NCBI RefSeq assembly: GCF_023283895.1
Contig: NZ_JAKILB010000006.1
Location: 62,001 to 126,000, forward strand
DNA: 64,000 nucleotides
Source: Shewanella pneumatophori
Lineage (GTDB): Bacteria; Pseudomonadota; Gammaproteobacteria; Enterobacterales; Shewanellaceae
Direction: 5' to 3'
Each line of letters begins with the position of its first letter. Positions within the stretch are counted from its first letter, which is position 1. Below are positions 26,471-34,807 of the stretch, piece after piece. Made by a program: the position numbers and the translations under genes. Below the pieces are notes generated by a model. The model was not told the DNA's origin. It did no database searches and worked only from the letters and a program-made list of their open reading frames with translations.

Positions 26471-27043
26471 ATGATAAACAAAACATTCTGGGTAGCCATG
26501 GTGAGTTTAATTCTGCTAACAGCTTGTAGCTCAACTGGCAGTGATCAGCAAGAAATGGCAGCTACTCGCACAACGATGGTAATTAGCGGTGATTTAAGTT
26601 CGCTTAATAGCGGCTCAACCGCTTTTGCATGGCATCCAACTATGTTTGCCGTTCATGCAAATGATGAAGTTGATGAGGCTGTGGTGATCCAGCATATGCA
26701 ATCGGCGCTAACTCAGGTGATGCAAAATAAAGGCTATCACTTAGCAAGTTTGAATGAAAAGCCGAGTATTTTAGTGGGCTATGGTTTAGCGCTAGAATCT
26801 GAAATGAGCGATAAAGAGATCTTGAAAAAAGCGGGGCTGGTGGCGGGCTTATCTACAGAAGGCGTTGACGATAAGTATGAAAAAGGTTCTGTTTTAGTTG
26901 CCTTATTTAATCCAACGAGCCCAATGCCAGTATGGCGCGTTTTAGCGCAAGGCTTTACTGAGTTAGACAAGACACCAGAGCAGCGAGAACAGCGCTTTGA
27001 GCAGTTATTATCAAGTATGTTAAAACCAGTTCCGGTGCGTTAA
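26471..27043 (+). CDS. DUF4136-like lipoprotein
   Basis: A 190-residue envelope lipoprotein. Lipobox LTAC follows a hydrophobic core (residues about 5-17). The mature part has the DUF4136 pattern: a strand-rich body with FAWHPTM, a helix IQHMQSALTQVMQNKGYHLA, then a PSILVGYGL strand and a C-terminal helix with an E-Q-R-E-Q-R stretch. Function unknown. I start it at 26471, giving a proper lipoprotein signal; the frame stays open 38 codons upstream. The next gene begins 63 bases later, so they may be co-transcribed. Confidence 0.75.
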   Translation: MINKTFWVAMVSLILLTACSSTGSDQQEMAATRTTMVISGDLSSLNSGSTAFAWHPTMFAVHANDEVDEAVVIQHMQSALTQVMQNKGYHLASLNEKPSILVGYGLALESEMSDKEILKKAGLVAGLSTEGVDDKYEKGSVLVALFNPTSPMPVWRVLAQGFTELDKTPEQREQRFEQLLSSMLKPVPVR

Positions 27044-27106
27044 CTCTGTTCATCAGTGCTATATTTTCTTTAGGGATCGCGATATCAAATCACTAAGGAA
27101 ACACTG

Positions 27107-27514
27107 ATGAAATGGATTAACCTTTCAGTATTGCTATTAGCACTCAGTATTAATCAAGTTGCCGCCGATGATTGGCTACAAATTGCAGAGAAAACCGTTA
27201 ACTATAAAACCGAAACCGATAAAGTTAATCTGAAAAAGGCACAACAGCAGATAAGCCATATTAAGCTTAAATGTATTCAAGGTACGGTAAACTTAGATCA
27301 AGTGGTTTTTAATATGGCCGATGGTAGCAATAAAAAGGTCAATAATCTTGGTGTGTTAACTAAAGGTCTTTCAAGCCGTAGTATGAGCGTCCCAAGTGGA
27401 GACTTAAAATCTATCGAGCTGACTTACGATAGCGTAGGTAGCCAAACTCTGGGAGTGGTTGGTGCCACCAAAAAAGCCAAATTACAGATAATGGCTAAAG
27501 CAGCACAAAAATAA
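27107..27514 (+). CDS. small exported protein (DUF2541-like)
   Basis: A 135-residue protein with a clear Sec signal peptide (about residues 1-20, cleavage after VAA). The mature protein is beta-rich with a single Cys (IKLKCIQG) and a run of short strands (VNLDQVVFNMADGS, SIELTYDSVG). This layout resembles the DUF2541/YaaI family, though the match is only moderate. It is probably periplasmic. An AAGGAAAC ribosome site lies just before the ATG. It may be co-transcribed with the lipoprotein gene upstream. Function unknown. Confidence 0.68.
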   Translation: MKWINLSVLLLALSINQVAADDWLQIAEKTVNYKTETDKVNLKKAQQQISHIKLKCIQGTVNLDQVVFNMADGSNKKVNNLGVLTKGLSSRSMSVPSGDLKSIELTYDSVGSQTLGVVGATKKAKLQIMAKAAQK

Positions 27515-27520
27515 AATCGA

Positions 27521-27562
27521 CTCGTTAAATTGGTAGCTTTGGGGCAATCTCAATTAAACGAG
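27521..27562. repeat. inverted repeat between convergent genes
   Basis: CTCGTTAAATTG and CAATTAAACGAG pair at 11 of 12 positions around an 18-base loop. With no T run it is a weak terminator candidate for either gene. Confidence 0.5.
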
Positions 27563-27589
27563 CCGATAAGGTCTTTCTACGTTAGCTAA

Positions 27590-28408
27590 TTATAGGCTGA
27601 CGCTTATCTCGTAAGAACCAAACTTTCGCATATTGATCACGCCAGTATCAAAAATAAGGTACTGGCCTTTTATGCCTTGTAAAATGCCTGAGACTTCAGG
27701 GTTTTTATCAAAGTTGTGAGAGCTTATTTTACTAGGAAAAGCATCTACCGGATAATTAATCGGTTGGATCTCTTCATCAAGCTCAGTGACAGCAAACTCA
27801 CCGTGTTCTGCGGTGATCTCTTTTAGCCTTGCTGCAATTTGTGGAATTAGCGTTGTGGCTTGTGCTTTTAGGTCAAGATCATCAGCATTACCTTTTAGCA
27901 TAGTGCGCCAATTCGTTTTATCTGCAATCAATTCTGCAAGTGCGGTTTCGACCAAACCTGAAAGCAAACGAGTCTCTACTTTAAAGATCGGTAGCCCTTG
28001 TGTAGCGCCTTGATCTATCCAGCGGGTAGGTAGTTGAGTGTGGCGAGTAATGCCAACCTTTACGCCAGAGGTATTAGACAGGTAGACATAATGTGGTACA
28101 AAGCAGTTTGCCTCACCCCATGATGGCTCACGGCACGTACCTGCAGCAAAGTGGCAAGTTTCCGGCTTCATTATGCACATATCGCAGCTTGCTAGCTTTT
28201 GCATACATACATAACAATGGCCTTGAGAGTAACTTTTCTTGGTTTTTTTACCACAGTTACAGCACAGGATTTTGCCTGTATGAGTAAGGGTAAGCTGACT
28301 ACCAATAAGTGGATTTAAGTCTAGTAACTCATCGCCTACAGGCAGCTGATATTGCACCACATTATTCTCATCTAAGTGGCTGCGCATTTTTTTTAACGTT
28401 CCAAGCAT
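27590..28408 (-). CDS. DUF2797 family protein (Cys-rich, possible zinc binding)
   Basis: A 272-residue cytoplasmic protein of the DUF2797 family. Two Cys-rich segments near the start, CCNCGKKTKK...CYVC and CDMCIMKPETCHF...CREP, look like zinc sites. They are followed by VYLSNTSGVKVGITR, which resembles a GIY-YIG nuclease core, and a region typical of this family (LPTRWIDQGA). Whether it has nuclease activity is not established. The C-terminal third is strand-rich (LQGIKGQYLIFDTGVINMRK). It is convergent with the exported protein gene and divergent from the methyltransferase gene. Confidence 0.85.
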   Translation of the reverse strand: MLGTLKKMRSHLDENNVVQYQLPVGDELLDLNPLIGSQLTLTHTGKILCCNCGKKTKKSYSQGHCYVCMQKLASCDMCIMKPETCHFAAGTCREPSWGEANCFVPHYVYLSNTSGVKVGITRHTQLPTRWIDQGATQGLPIFKVETRLLSGLVETALAELIADKTNWRTMLKGNADDLDLKAQATTLIPQIAARLKEITAEHGEFAVTELDEEIQPINYPVDAFPSKISSHNFDKNPEVSGILQGIKGQYLIFDTGVINMRKFGSYEISVSL

Positions 28409-28663
28409 GACATTTCTATTTTTATCAGTATTTGCCTTAGTCTAACAGATTGTCAAACCACATTTGGAATGGTTTTTCCGATTGCCTATATTGGAACAAA
28501 TTTAAATCCAAAAGATTAAAGTATCAGCCTAGGGAGTTGATATTTGTATGTTCGGTTTAGAAGTGGCTGGACGGCTTATCCTTATTTTTTACAAGGTAGA
28601 ATGCTGCAGCTTGATCAGTTACTGTGCTTTGAAAGCAATAACTTAACTATCAAGGAAGATAAA

Positions 28664-29311
28664 ATGGAAGCTAAACAAGTTGCCGCGCAGCTACGTTGTC
28701 CTAATGGCGAACAAGCAGCTGATGTTGCAAAGCAGATGAATAAAGCCAATTTAGGCCTTAATCAACAGTGTATTGCGCTTTTGCAATTACAAGCGGGCGA
28801 TAAGGTACTCGAGATTGGCCCGGGTAATGCTGCGTTCGCTGAAGATGTTGTTAATACCGCCGAAAATATTCGCTATTTCGGTCTTGATTGGTCACGAGAA
28901 ATGGTTGATGAAGCGCTACGTATTAATCAGCATCTAATTGAGTCTGGTAAGGCGCAATTTCAGCAAGGTAACTCTGCTAAGCAAATTTATCAAAATAGCC
29001 AGTTTGATAAAGTGCTTACCGTACATACGCTCTATTTTTGGGAAAACCCAATTCAGCATTTAGCCGAGATCAAAAGAGTGATGCAACCAACAGGGCTTTT
29101 TGGTATTGCCTTTGGTCATCGTGACTTTATGCAAGACTTGCCTTTTACAGCCTATGGCTTTGAGCTTTATGACGCACAAAGTGTCAGTCATTTGCTTGAA
29201 CAAGTGGGCTTTACGATTATAGAACAGCAGCAATACATTGAGCGTGGCGTGAGTAATTCGGGCGATATGGTTGATAAGCGGGTCGAGATTTTGATTTGTA
29301 AACTAAGCTGA
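28664..29311 (+). CDS. class I SAM-dependent methyltransferase
   Basis: A 215-residue protein with a Rossmann-type methyltransferase fold. Motif I reads VLEIGPGNAAF, the acidic loop is in YFGLDWS, and the catalytic strand region is VLTVHTLYFWENP. This combination fits the methyltransferase-11 type that acts on small molecules such as quinone, sterol-like or biotin precursors; the substrate here is unknown. ATG at 28664 has AAGGAAG just before it; the frame is open 40 codons upstream but lacks a ribosome site. No cysteine-rich or metal-binding region is visible. Confidence 0.86.
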   Translation: MEAKQVAAQLRCPNGEQAADVAKQMNKANLGLNQQCIALLQLQAGDKVLEIGPGNAAFAEDVVNTAENIRYFGLDWSREMVDEALRINQHLIESGKAQFQQGNSAKQIYQNSQFDKVLTVHTLYFWENPIQHLAEIKRVMQPTGLFGIAFGHRDFMQDLPFTAYGFELYDAQSVSHLLEQVGFTIIEQQQYIERGVSNSGDMVDKRVEILICKLS

Positions 29312-29491
29312 TGATGGTAAGCGGTTATGTAAAATATGAGATTGGTTTATTCGCATCAGTTACAGGCATCATTTTGGCGAATCAAAGCTTAAGCGAGTAG
29401 TGTCAAATTTGGTAGTGTTGTATTTCTAGTTTTGTCGAATTATAATTCCATCGATGCCGCTAACCTCGGTTTAACTTAAGATGAGATTACT

Positions 29492-30025
29492 ATGCTAGCT
29501 GATTGGCTTAATCATAAAGAGCAACTTAGACATTACGTGTTAAAAAATATCGACGATGTAGATGCCGTTGATGACATATTGCAAGAGGTCTATATCAAAG
29601 CTAGTAGTCATCTGCATCAGTTGAAGTCTCAGGATAGTTTAAAAAGTTGGTTATACCGCATTACTCACAATGTGATGATGGACTTTTATCGTGGCCGCGA
29701 AGTCTATGATGAGTTATCAGACAACCTAATTGATGATGTTGAAGAGGAGCAAGCGTTGGATAAAATGGCGCAATGTTTGCGACCAATGTTTGATTGCTTG
29801 CCCGAGAAATATCAAATGGCGATGATTTGGTCTGAAGTTGATGGCTTGTCACAACAAGAGGTAGCAGATCGTTTAGGGATCTCGTTGTCCGGTGCCAAGA
29901 GTCGCATTCAACGTGGCAGAATTAAGTTTAAAGCTTTGTTGATGACCTATTGTGATATCGAAATGGGTCAGCAAGGAGTGGTGGATTTTAAGCCTAAGGT
30001 TGAATGCCTACATTTGGCTTGTTAG
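29492..30025 (+). CDS. ECF sigma factor, SigZ-type, with Cys-containing C-terminal tail
   Basis: A 177-residue ECF sigma factor with regions sigma-2 (DDILQEVYIKASSHL, then SWLYRITHNVMMDFYR) and sigma-4 (LPEKYQMAMIWSEVDGLSQQ, then EVADRLGISLSGAKSRIQRGR). After sigma-4 comes a tail of about 30 residues, YCDIEMGQQGVVDFKPKVEC-LHLAC, with Cys spaced as in other SigZ proteins. No anti-sigma gene lies next to it, so the Cys tail may itself sense redox state or metal. A second homologue is 2.2 kb downstream. The ATG is preceded by TTAAGATGAG, a weak ribosome site. Confidence 0.88.
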   Translation: MLADWLNHKEQLRHYVLKNIDDVDAVDDILQEVYIKASSHLHQLKSQDSLKSWLYRITHNVMMDFYRGREVYDELSDNLIDDVEEEQALDKMAQCLRPMFDCLPEKYQMAMIWSEVDGLSQQEVADRLGISLSGAKSRIQRGRIKFKALLMTYCDIEMGQQGVVDFKPKVECLHLAC

Positions 30026-30421
30026 GCAAGAAGCATTGAATACTGAGTTGTTACAGTTTGTCGTTTACATTTCGTTTATAGTCCGTAGTTTATAGCTCAA
30101 GTACGTATTAGTTAACACACGCACTACTACATGGTCATTATCACTTAGAGCATATCTCTTCGCTGAGATAGTGGCATAGCAGACCTTAATTTAGAGTATT
30201 ACCGCTATGTCATATTTTATATAGTTTAAACTTTTACCACTTCTAGTATTTCCTGCATTTTTAACCGTTTCATTAGCGTCGCGGCCTCACTACATCGATG
30301 GGTAACTTGCTCATTTTTTCCATGGATTTAAAAATATTTCGAAATTAATCGATATATTTTGCGTCTTTTTTGCTAACTAAACGTCTTAGTTACAAACAGA
30401 CTATTTCGGTTGGAGAAAACC
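30026..30421. other. non-coding stretch before patB
   Basis: About 395 bases with no supportable gene or terminator. The patB promoter presumably lies in its right half; the AT-rich segment near 30330-30370 is the likeliest place. Confidence 0.5.
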
Positions 30422-31600
30422 ATGTTCAGTTCAGCAGTAAATAACAAATCTATTGGCCACAAGTTTATTAAGAGTGATAGCCAAATGCTCAATCAAGTTT
30501 ATGGTACCGATGATGTTGTGCCGTATTGGATTGCGGATATGGAGTTTCCAATCGCATCTCCAATCACTGCCGCTATGCAAAACCTAGTTGATAGAGAAAC
30601 TTACTCTTATGAGTTTGATTCAAAAAGCGTATTTAATGCAATAAGTGACTGGAACAAGCAGCGTCATCAACTAACGCTTAACCCAGATAACTTCGTGCAA
30701 GTGCCTGGCGTGCTAAGTGCAATTGCTTTGCTTATACGTGAGTTTTCAGAAAAGGGCGATGGTGTGTTAATTCAAACTCCTGTGTACCATCAGTTCCGTC
30801 GTTTAATAGAGTCTGCAGGGAGAACGGCAGTAACCAATACCTTAAAAACCGAAAACGGTCGTTATGTAGTGGATTTTGAAGATTTTGAAAACAAGTTAAA
30901 GCAAGGCGATGTAAAAATAGTATTGCTCTGTAACCCACATAATCCGGTCGGCCGTGTATGGCAAAAAGCAGAGCTTGAGCAGTTAGTCGCTATCGCTAGA
31001 AAGTACCGCACTTTGATCATCAGCGATGAAGTGCATGCCGATATTATTTTTACAGGCAATGAGTTCACTAGCATTATCGAATTTGGCTATGAGCAGAGTA
31101 TTTCAATTATTGGTTCGCCAGCAAAAAACTTTGGTTTAAACAGTATTTCAAATGGCTATATCTACAGTGATAACCCTGAGTTAAAGCAACAAATTAACTC
31201 TACAGTGAGCTCTATGTCGCTAGATCACGGTAACGCGTTTACTACATATGCAACGATTGCAGCTTATCAGCAGGGGATGCCGTGGTTTGAGGCATTTTTA
31301 GATTACACCCAAGCTAACCGAGATTGGATCACCGAGTATTTAACTGTGCAATTGCCACAAGTTAAATTTTACCAACCAGAAGGCACTAACCAAATTTGGC
31401 TCGATTTTAGCAGCTTACAACTCGATTCTACTGAGCTAAAAAGTTTATTGACTCAAAAAGCGAAATTGGCGCTTACACCAGGCACTTGGTTTGGTGAAAT
31501 TGATGAGAACTTTTATCGCCTCAATTTTGCTGCGCCACTCGAGCAGATCCAAGCTTCATTTGAATTGCTAAATAGCGCAATCAATCAGTTACAAAACTAA
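30422..31600 (+). CDS. PatB/MalY-type PLP-dependent C-S lyase (cystathionine beta-lyase)
   Basis: A 392-residue class I/II PLP enzyme. It contains YWIADMEFP near the start, the PLP-contacting CNPHNPVGRVW, the ISDEVHADI segment with the pyridine-nitrogen Asp, and the catalytic Lys in GSPAKNFGL (near residue 230). These are typical of MalY/PatB enzymes, which cleave cystathionine or related thioethers to thiol, pyruvate and ammonia. It sits between two SigZ-type sigma factors and next to a rhodanese, a sulfur-themed neighbourhood. A TTGGAGAAAACC ribosome site supports ATG at 30422. Confidence 0.9.
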   Translation: MFSSAVNNKSIGHKFIKSDSQMLNQVYGTDDVVPYWIADMEFPIASPITAAMQNLVDRETYSYEFDSKSVFNAISDWNKQRHQLTLNPDNFVQVPGVLSAIALLIREFSEKGDGVLIQTPVYHQFRRLIESAGRTAVTNTLKTENGRYVVDFEDFENKLKQGDVKIVLLCNPHNPVGRVWQKAELEQLVAIARKYRTLIISDEVHADIIFTGNEFTSIIEFGYEQSISIIGSPAKNFGLNSISNGYIYSDNPELKQQINSTVSSMSLDHGNAFTTYATIAAYQQGMPWFEAFLDYTQANRDWITEYLTVQLPQVKFYQPEGTNQIWLDFSSLQLDSTELKSLLTQKAKLALTPGTWFGEIDENFYRLNFAAPLEQIQASFELLNSAINQLQN

Positions 31601-31648
31601 TATTTAAGTTTTAGCATGGCCAATGAAGATTAAAGAATTTAATTATTA

Positions 31649-31698
31649 TCTCGCTAATTGTCCAACTGACTTAACTTGTTTGACTTAAGTTAGCGAGA
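31649..31698 (+). promoter_or_regulatory. leader hairpin abutting the rhodanese ribosome site
   Basis: TCTCGCTAA (31649-31657) pairs perfectly with TTAGCGAGA (31690-31698). The right arm ends one base before GAGGAG. An alternative inner pairing ACTTAA / TTAAGT (31668-31673 with 31684-31689) is also possible. This could be an operator or a translation-control hairpin. Confidence 0.5.
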
Positions 31699-31711
31699 GA
31701 GGAGAACACAA

Positions 31712-32113
31712 ATGGCTCAAAATATTATCAAGGGCATTCAAGCGATAGCAGCTGAAGCTCGTGAAGTGGTAAAAGATATCAACATTGAACAAGCAAAGAT
31801 GCTTTATCAAAATGACGATTACATTTTTGTTGATGTGAGAGAAGCATCTGAGCGGGACAAGCTTGGCGTTATTCCAGGCGCGTTTACTTGCCCGCGCGGC
31901 ATGCTAGAGTTTTTAATTGACCCTAGTTGTCCTGTGCATAACCCTATATTTAATCAAGATAAAACCTACGTGTTTTATTGCGCCCATGGCTTAAGATCGC
32001 TTTATGCAGCTAAACAAGCGCATGATATGGGCTTAAAGCCTGTGCTAAATTTAGCGGGTGGTTTTGCTGCTTGGCAAAATGAGCAAGGCGATACTGAAAT
32101 GCGTGCTGAATAA
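31712..32113 (+). CDS. rhodanese-like sulfurtransferase
   Basis: A 133-residue single-domain rhodanese. It contains the FVDVREASERDKLGVIPGA strand-loop typical of the family and the active-site loop YCAHGLRS with the catalytic Cys (near residue 91) that carries the persulfide. The C-terminal AGGFAAWQNE matches. It would move sulfane sulfur between small molecules or proteins in the cytoplasm. It follows the PatB-like gene by 110 bases and precedes a second SigZ-type sigma factor by 116 bases, so the three may form one sulfur-related unit. A hairpin overlaps its translation start region. Confidence 0.9.
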   Translation: MAQNIIKGIQAIAAEAREVVKDINIEQAKMLYQNDDYIFVDVREASERDKLGVIPGAFTCPRGMLEFLIDPSCPVHNPIFNQDKTYVFYCAHGLRSLYAAKQAHDMGLKPVLNLAGGFAAWQNEQGDTEMRAE

Positions 32114-32229
32114 CAGCGCGAGTGTATCGTTAATGTGGAGCAAAACTCATTTGAATTATAATAATGACTAAACATCAGCGAAAGCTATGATTAAGCCATT
32201 ACAATTGATTGATAAACAGATAATCGTTA

Positions 32230-32772
32230 ATGAAGACAGAATCCATTTGGCAAGAATACCGAAATAAAATAAAGGTTTTTCTACATGCAAAAGTGTCAGA
32301 TCCCGATGACGTTGATGATCTCTTGCAAGAAATTTTGATTAAGACTTTTGATAATCTGCACTCGGTACAGTCTGAGGCAAAAGTTAAGTCTTGGCTTTAT
32401 CAAGTCGCTAATAACGCCATCATAGACTTTTATCGTAAACGTGGTCGTGCAGCACAGCTTGAAGGCGAAGAGTTATGGTATGAACTAAGTGAGGAAAGCA
32501 CTGAGCAGGCGCTTTCTCGCTGTATTGAGCCTTTTATCAACGCGTTACCTGAAGATAGCTCTGCTTTATTAACTGCAATTGATCTCCATGGCCAATCACA
32601 AAAAGATTATGCCGCTGAACATGGTATTAGTTATTCAACACTCAAGTCTCGAGTGCAAAAGTCTCGTGAGCGCCTACGGGGGCTGTATGAAGAGTGCTGT
32701 TATTTGTCGCTGGATAAACAGGGGAATGTTGTAGAGTTTGATCCTAAAAGCAGCAATTGTAAGGGCTGTTAA
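32230..32772 (+). CDS. second SigZ-type ECF sigma factor with CxxC-ending tail
   Basis: A 180-residue ECF sigma factor, homologous to the one at 29492. Sigma-2 shows DDLLQEILIKTFDNLH and SWLYQVANNAIIDFYRKR; sigma-4 shows LPEDSSALLTAIDLHGQSQ and then YAAEHGISYSTLKSRVQKSR. The tail reads ECCYLSLDKQGNVVEFDPKS-SNCKGC, ending in a CxxC, the same spacing pattern as its paralogue. No anti-sigma factor is nearby. The start lacks a strong ribosome site (GATAATCGTTA). Its location after the rhodanese suggests sulfur or redox sensing, but this is inference. Confidence 0.88.
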   Translation: MKTESIWQEYRNKIKVFLHAKVSDPDDVDDLLQEILIKTFDNLHSVQSEAKVKSWLYQVANNAIIDFYRKRGRAAQLEGEELWYELSEESTEQALSRCIEPFINALPEDSSALLTAIDLHGQSQKDYAAEHGISYSTLKSRVQKSRERLRGLYEECCYLSLDKQGNVVEFDPKSSNCKGC

Positions 32773-32836
32773 TTGCTAACCTATTAAAGCGAGACTCGAG
32801 AATGAATCGATTTGCTCGAGCCCGCTGTTAATCGAT

Positions 32837-34483
32837 TTAGTTTTGTGCGAGTTCTAGCAGTTTAGGTAAGAAACGCGTATCGCTATTAGCTATTTGAGTT
32901 TGTTCGGTAAGTACTTGCTGTAAGATCTCATGGGTAGTGAGCGGGTTGGCTAATACCACTCTAAACACAACCGCTTTGATGTCCATTAGCTGGTGGTTTT
33001 CTGGATTGATACGGGTACGAGAAACAAAAGAAGTCCCTTGTTCACGTTGTGTTTTTTGCACAAACTTAGTTAAGCCATCAAGCAAGGTATTAAATTGCTT
33101 GAGGGTTTCTATATCACCTGTTTCACGAGCATTAGCCATTGCTAGCTGCACCGATTGCGGCACATAGCGGTAGGTTAATAAGCAAAGCTCAGGTTCTGAT
33201 ACCAATTCAAAATCAGCTTCTGCGGTAATTAAATCTGCAAAATAACGGGCTTTTTCAAGGCTATTATTAATTAAAATCTCATAACCTTCGCGGCCAATTA
33301 CTTGCAAGCAAGCATGTACTAGCATCGCCATACCTGGGCGAGACCCCTCAAGGGTTTGGCTACCTAAATCTTTTGATCCCTGACGTAAAATATACTCTGC
33401 GTGATGTTTAATAGCATTGGCAAAGGTCGGATCTTTAAAAATCACCATACCCGCGCCCATAGGCACGTACATCTGCTTATGGGCATCAATAGTGACTGAA
33501 TCCGCTCGCTCAATTCCCGCAAGCAGATGACGATATTTGTTTGATAATAAACTGGCTCCGCCCCACGCTGCATCAACATGGAAATGACAATTGAGCTCTG
33601 CAGCTAAGTCTGCCAGTGCATTTAGCGGGTCAATATTACCGGTTTCAGTGGTGCCAGCAACGCCTACAATCGCCATGACTTTTATATTGTCAGCAGCAAG
33701 CTTAGCGGCGATTTCGCGCATCTTTACCACATCAACTTTATTGTCATTTGATGTCGGCACTTGAATGATATTTTCACGGCCCACACCAAGCAAATCGGCG
33801 GTTTTGGCTAAAGAGTAATGGCCACGCTCAGAGACTAAAATGGCTAAATCATCATAGCCATAATGACGCAGGCCTTTAACTAGCCCTTGTTTAGCAACAC
33901 CCTTAAAATCACCATCTGCTTTTAGTAGTTGGTTACGCGCAGTCCAAAGGGCTGTGATATTAGCAACTGTGCCGCCAGAGCAAAATGCACCTAGAGAGAC
34001 ATTAGCGCTGTGCATCCAACTTTGATAAAAAGCTTGATCTTGGTTATAGACTAAGTGATGCATCATGCCGAGCACTTGGCGCTCAAGTGGCGTAAAGGCC
34101 TTTGAAGTTTCTATTTTGACTAAGTTCTGATTAAGGCCAACCATCATTTTTGACAGTGGTAATACAAAATAGGGTAGGGCCGATGTCATATGGCCAATAA
34201 AGCTTGGCGCAGAGGTGTGCACAGAGTGTGCTACTAATGTTTGCATCATATTATCGGCATAATCAGACACAAACTGCGGCGCAGAAGGAATATGGTATTG
34301 CTGAAAATCTAACTCGACTTCTGAAAGCGGTTTTTCTACAGCTACGACGCTTTCTTGTAAAAATCCCATTAAATTCTGCGAGATATTTTGCTCAATCACA
34401 CTAAGGGTTGAATCAGGGGCTTCTGGAACCGTAAAAATCCGCAGTAGTGCCTCTTCTGAAGCGGTTGCTTTTCTTGGTGTCAT
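32837..34483 (-). CDS. panP: PLP-dependent aspartate/glutamate decarboxylase (PanP-like)
   Basis: A 548-residue group II PLP decarboxylase. The PLP Lys is in IDAHKQMYVPMGAG (near residue 345); upstream are the PLP-contacting segment GTTETGNIDPL and HVDAAWGGA with the pyridine Asp. The length and sequence fit the Shewanella/Vibrio PanP group, which makes beta-alanine from aspartate for pantothenate and replaces PanD. Glutamate decarboxylase activity cannot be excluded. The gene is convergent with the SigZ-type gene at 32230. The glycerate kinase gene begins a separate unit upstream on the same strand, ended by the terminator at 34713. Confidence 0.86.
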   Translation of the reverse strand: MTPRKATASEEALLRIFTVPEAPDSTLSVIEQNISQNLMGFLQESVVAVEKPLSEVELDFQQYHIPSAPQFVSDYADNMMQTLVAHSVHTSAPSFIGHMTSALPYFVLPLSKMMVGLNQNLVKIETSKAFTPLERQVLGMMHHLVYNQDQAFYQSWMHSANVSLGAFCSGGTVANITALWTARNQLLKADGDFKGVAKQGLVKGLRHYGYDDLAILVSERGHYSLAKTADLLGVGRENIIQVPTSNDNKVDVVKMREIAAKLAADNIKVMAIVGVAGTTETGNIDPLNALADLAAELNCHFHVDAAWGGASLLSNKYRHLLAGIERADSVTIDAHKQMYVPMGAGMVIFKDPTFANAIKHHAEYILRQGSKDLGSQTLEGSRPGMAMLVHACLQVIGREGYEILINNSLEKARYFADLITAEADFELVSEPELCLLTYRYVPQSVQLAMANARETGDIETLKQFNTLLDGLTKFVQKTQREQGTSFVSRTRINPENHQLMDIKAVVFRVVLANPLTTHEILQQVLTEQTQIANSDTRFLPKLLELAQN

Positions 34484-34712
34484 TGGTCTAACAGTCTCTA
34501 CTTATCACGCTGTTAATACAGCCTTTCAAAATGGGAAGCCACTTTACTTTATGCTGTTTAGCGCTTCAAGCATAAAAATGGCGAGCCTTATACTTTTGGG
34601 TAGTATATGACACAGACTAACGCAGATAACGTCAGAGTCAAAATTTGTCATTTAAGGGAGCGCAGTTCTAAGTCTAAGAAGAAAGGGAGGACGTTGTCAG
34701 CACGCCGTCAAT
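34484..34712. other. non-coding stretch upstream of panP
   Basis: About 230 bases with the panP start on one side and the glxK terminator on the other. No gene or clear operator seen. Confidence 0.5.
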
Positions 34713-34748
34713 AAAAAATAAAGGGCAGCAAAGCTGCGCCCTTTATTT
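34713..34748 (-). terminator. terminator of the gntP-glxK unit
   Basis: On the minus strand AAAGGGC..GCCCTTT (34720-34744) with a T-rich run after it; the stem has a 2-base bulge. Confidence 0.8.
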
Positions 34749-34807
34749 TGTTTGGATTTCAGTTTGGATTTCAGTTTGGGATCTTAGTCTCTACAGTTTT
34801 GATAGCA

